Shown here: positions 32,776-34,338 of the stretch, in pieces
Layout: each line of letters begins with the position of its first letter
Position numbering within the stretch: position 1 is the first letter of the stretch
DNA from: Mesotaenium endlicherianum
Taxonomy: Eukaryota > Streptophyta > Zygnematophyceae > Zygnematales > Mesotaeniaceae
Assembly (NCBI GenBank): GCA_009602735.1
Contig: WELA01005188.1
Coordinates: 1 to 34,338, forward strand
Length of the DNA: 34,338 bases
Direction: 5' to 3'
Notes under the pieces: model-generated
Database searches by the model: none
The model's input: only the letters and a program-made list of their open reading frames with translations
What the model was told of the DNA's origin: nothing
Program-made: the position numbers and the translations under genes

Positions 32776-33522
32776 TTACTTCATTGCACCACTCCAAAAC
32801 CAGTTGCCTTCATCGGTATAATACCATTTACTATTGCCATCAATGCTTTGTCCCACTTCAGTATACCCGTCATACGCCAGTTGTATCCCGGGTGGAACAC
32901 TGGCCAGCGGGGCCATCCGCGTACTCGGATCTCTCCGGATATTAACATTATTTTTTGTAGTGGCTTTACCGGTAACACCTGTTTTAATCACTACCCATTC
33001 CGGTACTGCGGGCGGCGCTCCACCAGCCTGCACAATGAGCCGGTTGATGTCTACTTTGGTACCCGGACAATCTTTCAATGAATAAATTTCGTGATGGCCC
33101 ACCACATGATCCCTGTCGAGTGTAATATCCCATCGTTGGGCAATCGCTGCAATCAAATCACTGCTGGTAGCATACATTTCTTCTGTCCAGTCGGTATCTT
33201 CCGAACCTTCGTGCTCGATGCCGATGGTATAATAATTAGGATTGATGTACATGCCTGCTTCGTCTTCCGCAGGCTTGATCAGTTTCCAGGAAGGATGGTC
33301 TACCCGGCCGGCATGCCATGCGGTGTCTTCTTCTTTCACGTATTGATGCAGCTCTCCATTCTTTCCTATTCCATAATGCGCCGAAACATTGGAAGAACGG
33401 GATCCGAACCAGCTATCGGTTCCGTCCAGGGTGCCTTCCATGATATGGATCACAATGGCAATGGGTTTGAACCCTTTGCGGCCCTGGGTAAAATTGGGGC
33501 TCTTGATAAATAGTGCGCTCAT
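32776..33522 (-). CDS. N-acetylmuramoyl-L-alanine amidase (Amidase_2/PGRP type) with C-terminal SH3-like domain
   Basis: 248 residues. The zinc amidase domain spans about 8-165: H26 in IVIHIMEG, a central SAHYGIGKNGELHQYV, AWHAGR, then H143 in VGHHEI and C152 in DCPG as the remaining ligands. It hydrolyses the amide between muramic acid and L-Ala of peptidoglycan. A short linker leads to an SH3-like module (about 185-248: NVNIRRDPSTRMAPLASVPP), likely to bind cell wall. No signal peptide is present, as in phage endolysins. The gene starts 9 bp after the stop of a multi-spanning membrane protein, so the two are probably cotranscribed. Confidence 0.92.
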   Translation of the reverse strand: MSALFIKSPNFTQGRKGFKPIAIVIHIMEGTLDGTDSWFGSRSSNVSAHYGIGKNGELHQYVKEEDTAWHAGRVDHPSWKLIKPAEDEAGMYINPNYYTIGIEHEGSEDTDWTEEMYATSSDLIAAIAQRWDITLDRDHVVGHHEIYSLKDCPGTKVDINRLIVQAGGAPPAVPEWVVIKTGVTGKATTKNNVNIRRDPSTRMAPLASVPPGIQLAYDGYTEVGQSIDGNSKWYYTDEGNWFWSGAMK

Positions 33523-33531
33523 AAAACTGGT

Positions 33532-34236
33532 TTAGCCTTTTACAGAAGGGTTGTTTTTTTGAAATCCTTCATCCGCCACTTTCAATGGTTGTGCATCGGA
33601 AGTAGTGGGCTGCCTGTTCTCGGTTATCTTCAATGCCTCATACAAACCGGAACTGATACCCATCAGGATCAGGTCATTGGAGGGAATGAACGGCATGATG
33701 GCTCTTGCATAATTGTTGAGACAGGTTATGCATGCGCCCGATGCAGGTTGCCCGGCACAAATGGCACAGGGTGGATCTACTGACAGCCGTTGCAGTACGG
33801 CACCGATGAACCAGATACCAAACACAATATTGAAAATGATGGTCTGGAACCGGTGAATGCTGATGCCATTCTTGTCTGATAAAATATCGAGGAAAAAAGT
33901 ATTGCCTCTATCATTCTGACTAAGGTTTGACAAAGCTGGGTTCGACTGATCGCTGACATCGATCAGCGTAGCGCCAATGGTGGTAGCTGAACTGATGCCC
34001 AGCAGGTATAATATTGAATTGTTGAAATCTGGCAGGCTTCCATGCGATCGCAGGATGATGGTAATATAAGAGGAGAATACGATAACCGTCCACCAGGCCA
34101 GTTGTACCCTCGACCAGCTGTAAGGACGGGGCGTGGCTGTACTGGCATCCCTCAGCATGCCATATTTTTTGTCGCAGAAATAAACCAACGAGGCAAGGGC
34201 GAGGAATGTTGCCCAAAAAATAAATGGATGGCTCAT
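33532..34236 (-). CDS. Multi-spanning membrane protein with inserted CxxC-x8-CxxC motif
   Basis: 234 residues with about five membrane helices (6-20, 44-62, 74-92, 132-149, 185-203). Signature segments RPYSWSRVQLAWW (37-49), LGISSATTIGATLID (79-93), ISIHRFQTIIFNIV (125-138) and LMGISSGLYEA (191-201) resemble an uncharacterised family with internally repeated [RxQ...W ... GIS] halves. Between helices 4 and 5 lies C157, C160, C169, C172, a metal-site or disulfide arrangement I do not expect in that family. It precedes the amidase gene by 9 bp, so a role in letting the amidase reach the wall is possible, but nothing proves a holin function. Confidence 0.75.
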   Translation of the reverse strand: MSHPFIFWATFLALASLVYFCDKKYGMLRDASTATPRPYSWSRVQLAWWTVIVFSSYITIILRSHGSLPDFNNSILYLLGISSATTIGATLIDVSDQSNPALSNLSQNDRGNTFFLDILSDKNGISIHRFQTIIFNIVFGIWFIGAVLQRLSVDPPCAICAGQPASGACITCLNNYARAIMPFIPSNDLILMGISSGLYEALKITENRQPTTSDAQPLKVADEGFQKNNPSVKG

Positions 34237-34278
34237 AGGAAGGGCTTTAGTAATGTTAAAAAATAACGTGTTGTGCTA

Positions 34279-34338
34279 TTAGAAACTGAGAGCATGTTTG
34301 ATTTGAGCGATTTTTCTGCCATTAAGATAGTTGATCCA
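34279..34338 (-). CDS. C-terminal 19 codons of a gene entering from the right edge
   Basis: On the minus strand the frame from the window edge reads WINYLNGRKIAQIKHALSF and stops at TAA (34279-34281). It lies 42 bp upstream of the membrane-protein start, on the same strand, as an operon partner would. It is too short to identify, and a chance open frame is possible. Confidence 0.3.
   Translation of the reverse strand, partial: WINYLNGRKIAQIKHALSF

Overview
The window looks like a Bacteroidota chromosome, most likely of the Chitinophagaceae/Sphingobacteriales type. The evidence is SusC/SusD (RagA/RagB) proteins, two ECF sigma/FecR/TonB-receptor signalling sets in which the receptor carries an STN domain, CRTAC1/FG-GAP proteins, DUF1080 plus Gfo/Idh/MocA enzymes, and weak Shine-Dalgarno sites. 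Family calls come from reading the sequence; no database search was run.

Layout. (1) 1-2164 appears to be the right end of an integrative element whose body lies to the left: the tail of an unknown gene, hairpin repeats, a tyrosine recombinase, then the 3' half of a tRNA with a CAU anticodon (2120-2161) followed by a terminator hairpin. (2) 2165-6140 is a scarred accessory patch: a ParD/ParE-like pair broken by a frameshift and a truncation, a 102-bp exact copy of part of a nearby ATPase gene, an AbiEi-like (DUF6088) antitoxin behind two 28-bp operator palindromes with a truncated AbiEii partner, a DUF234-type ATPase behind its own pair of palindromes, the tail of an IS3-family transposase, and a small protein. 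(3) 6370-8744 is a two-gene unit (Tat-exported Gfo/Idh/MocA oxidoreductase, then secreted DUF1080 protein) that fits 3-keto-glycoside chemistry. (4) 8857-10179 encodes a secreted protein with two GTW repeats and a cysteine-rich C-terminus with a defensin-like (CS-alpha-beta) cysteine pattern. (5) 10229-15778, transcribed leftward, is ECF sigma, FecR, STN-type TonB receptor and a secreted histidine phosphatase. (6) 16582-31777, also leftward, is the dominant system: ECF sigma, FecR, SusC, SusD, a 16-bp-stem hairpin, then vanadium-haloperoxidase/PAP2-like lipoprotein, CRTAC1 protein, large FG-GAP lipoprotein and a second haloperoxidase-like lipoprotein, with overlapping or near-touching genes. 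(7) 31898-34338 holds a VOC protein, a Tyr-rich secreted protein with a nine-Asp tail, and a multi-spanning membrane protein followed by an N-acetylmuramoyl-L-alanine amidase.

How they work together (inference). In region 6 the SusCD pair would import a ligand, the FecR/ECF pair would sense it through the SusC STN domain, and the four downstream exported proteins would act on the same substrate at the cell surface. The substrate cannot be read from the sequence. Region 5 is a parallel circuit whose effector is a phosphatase-like protein.
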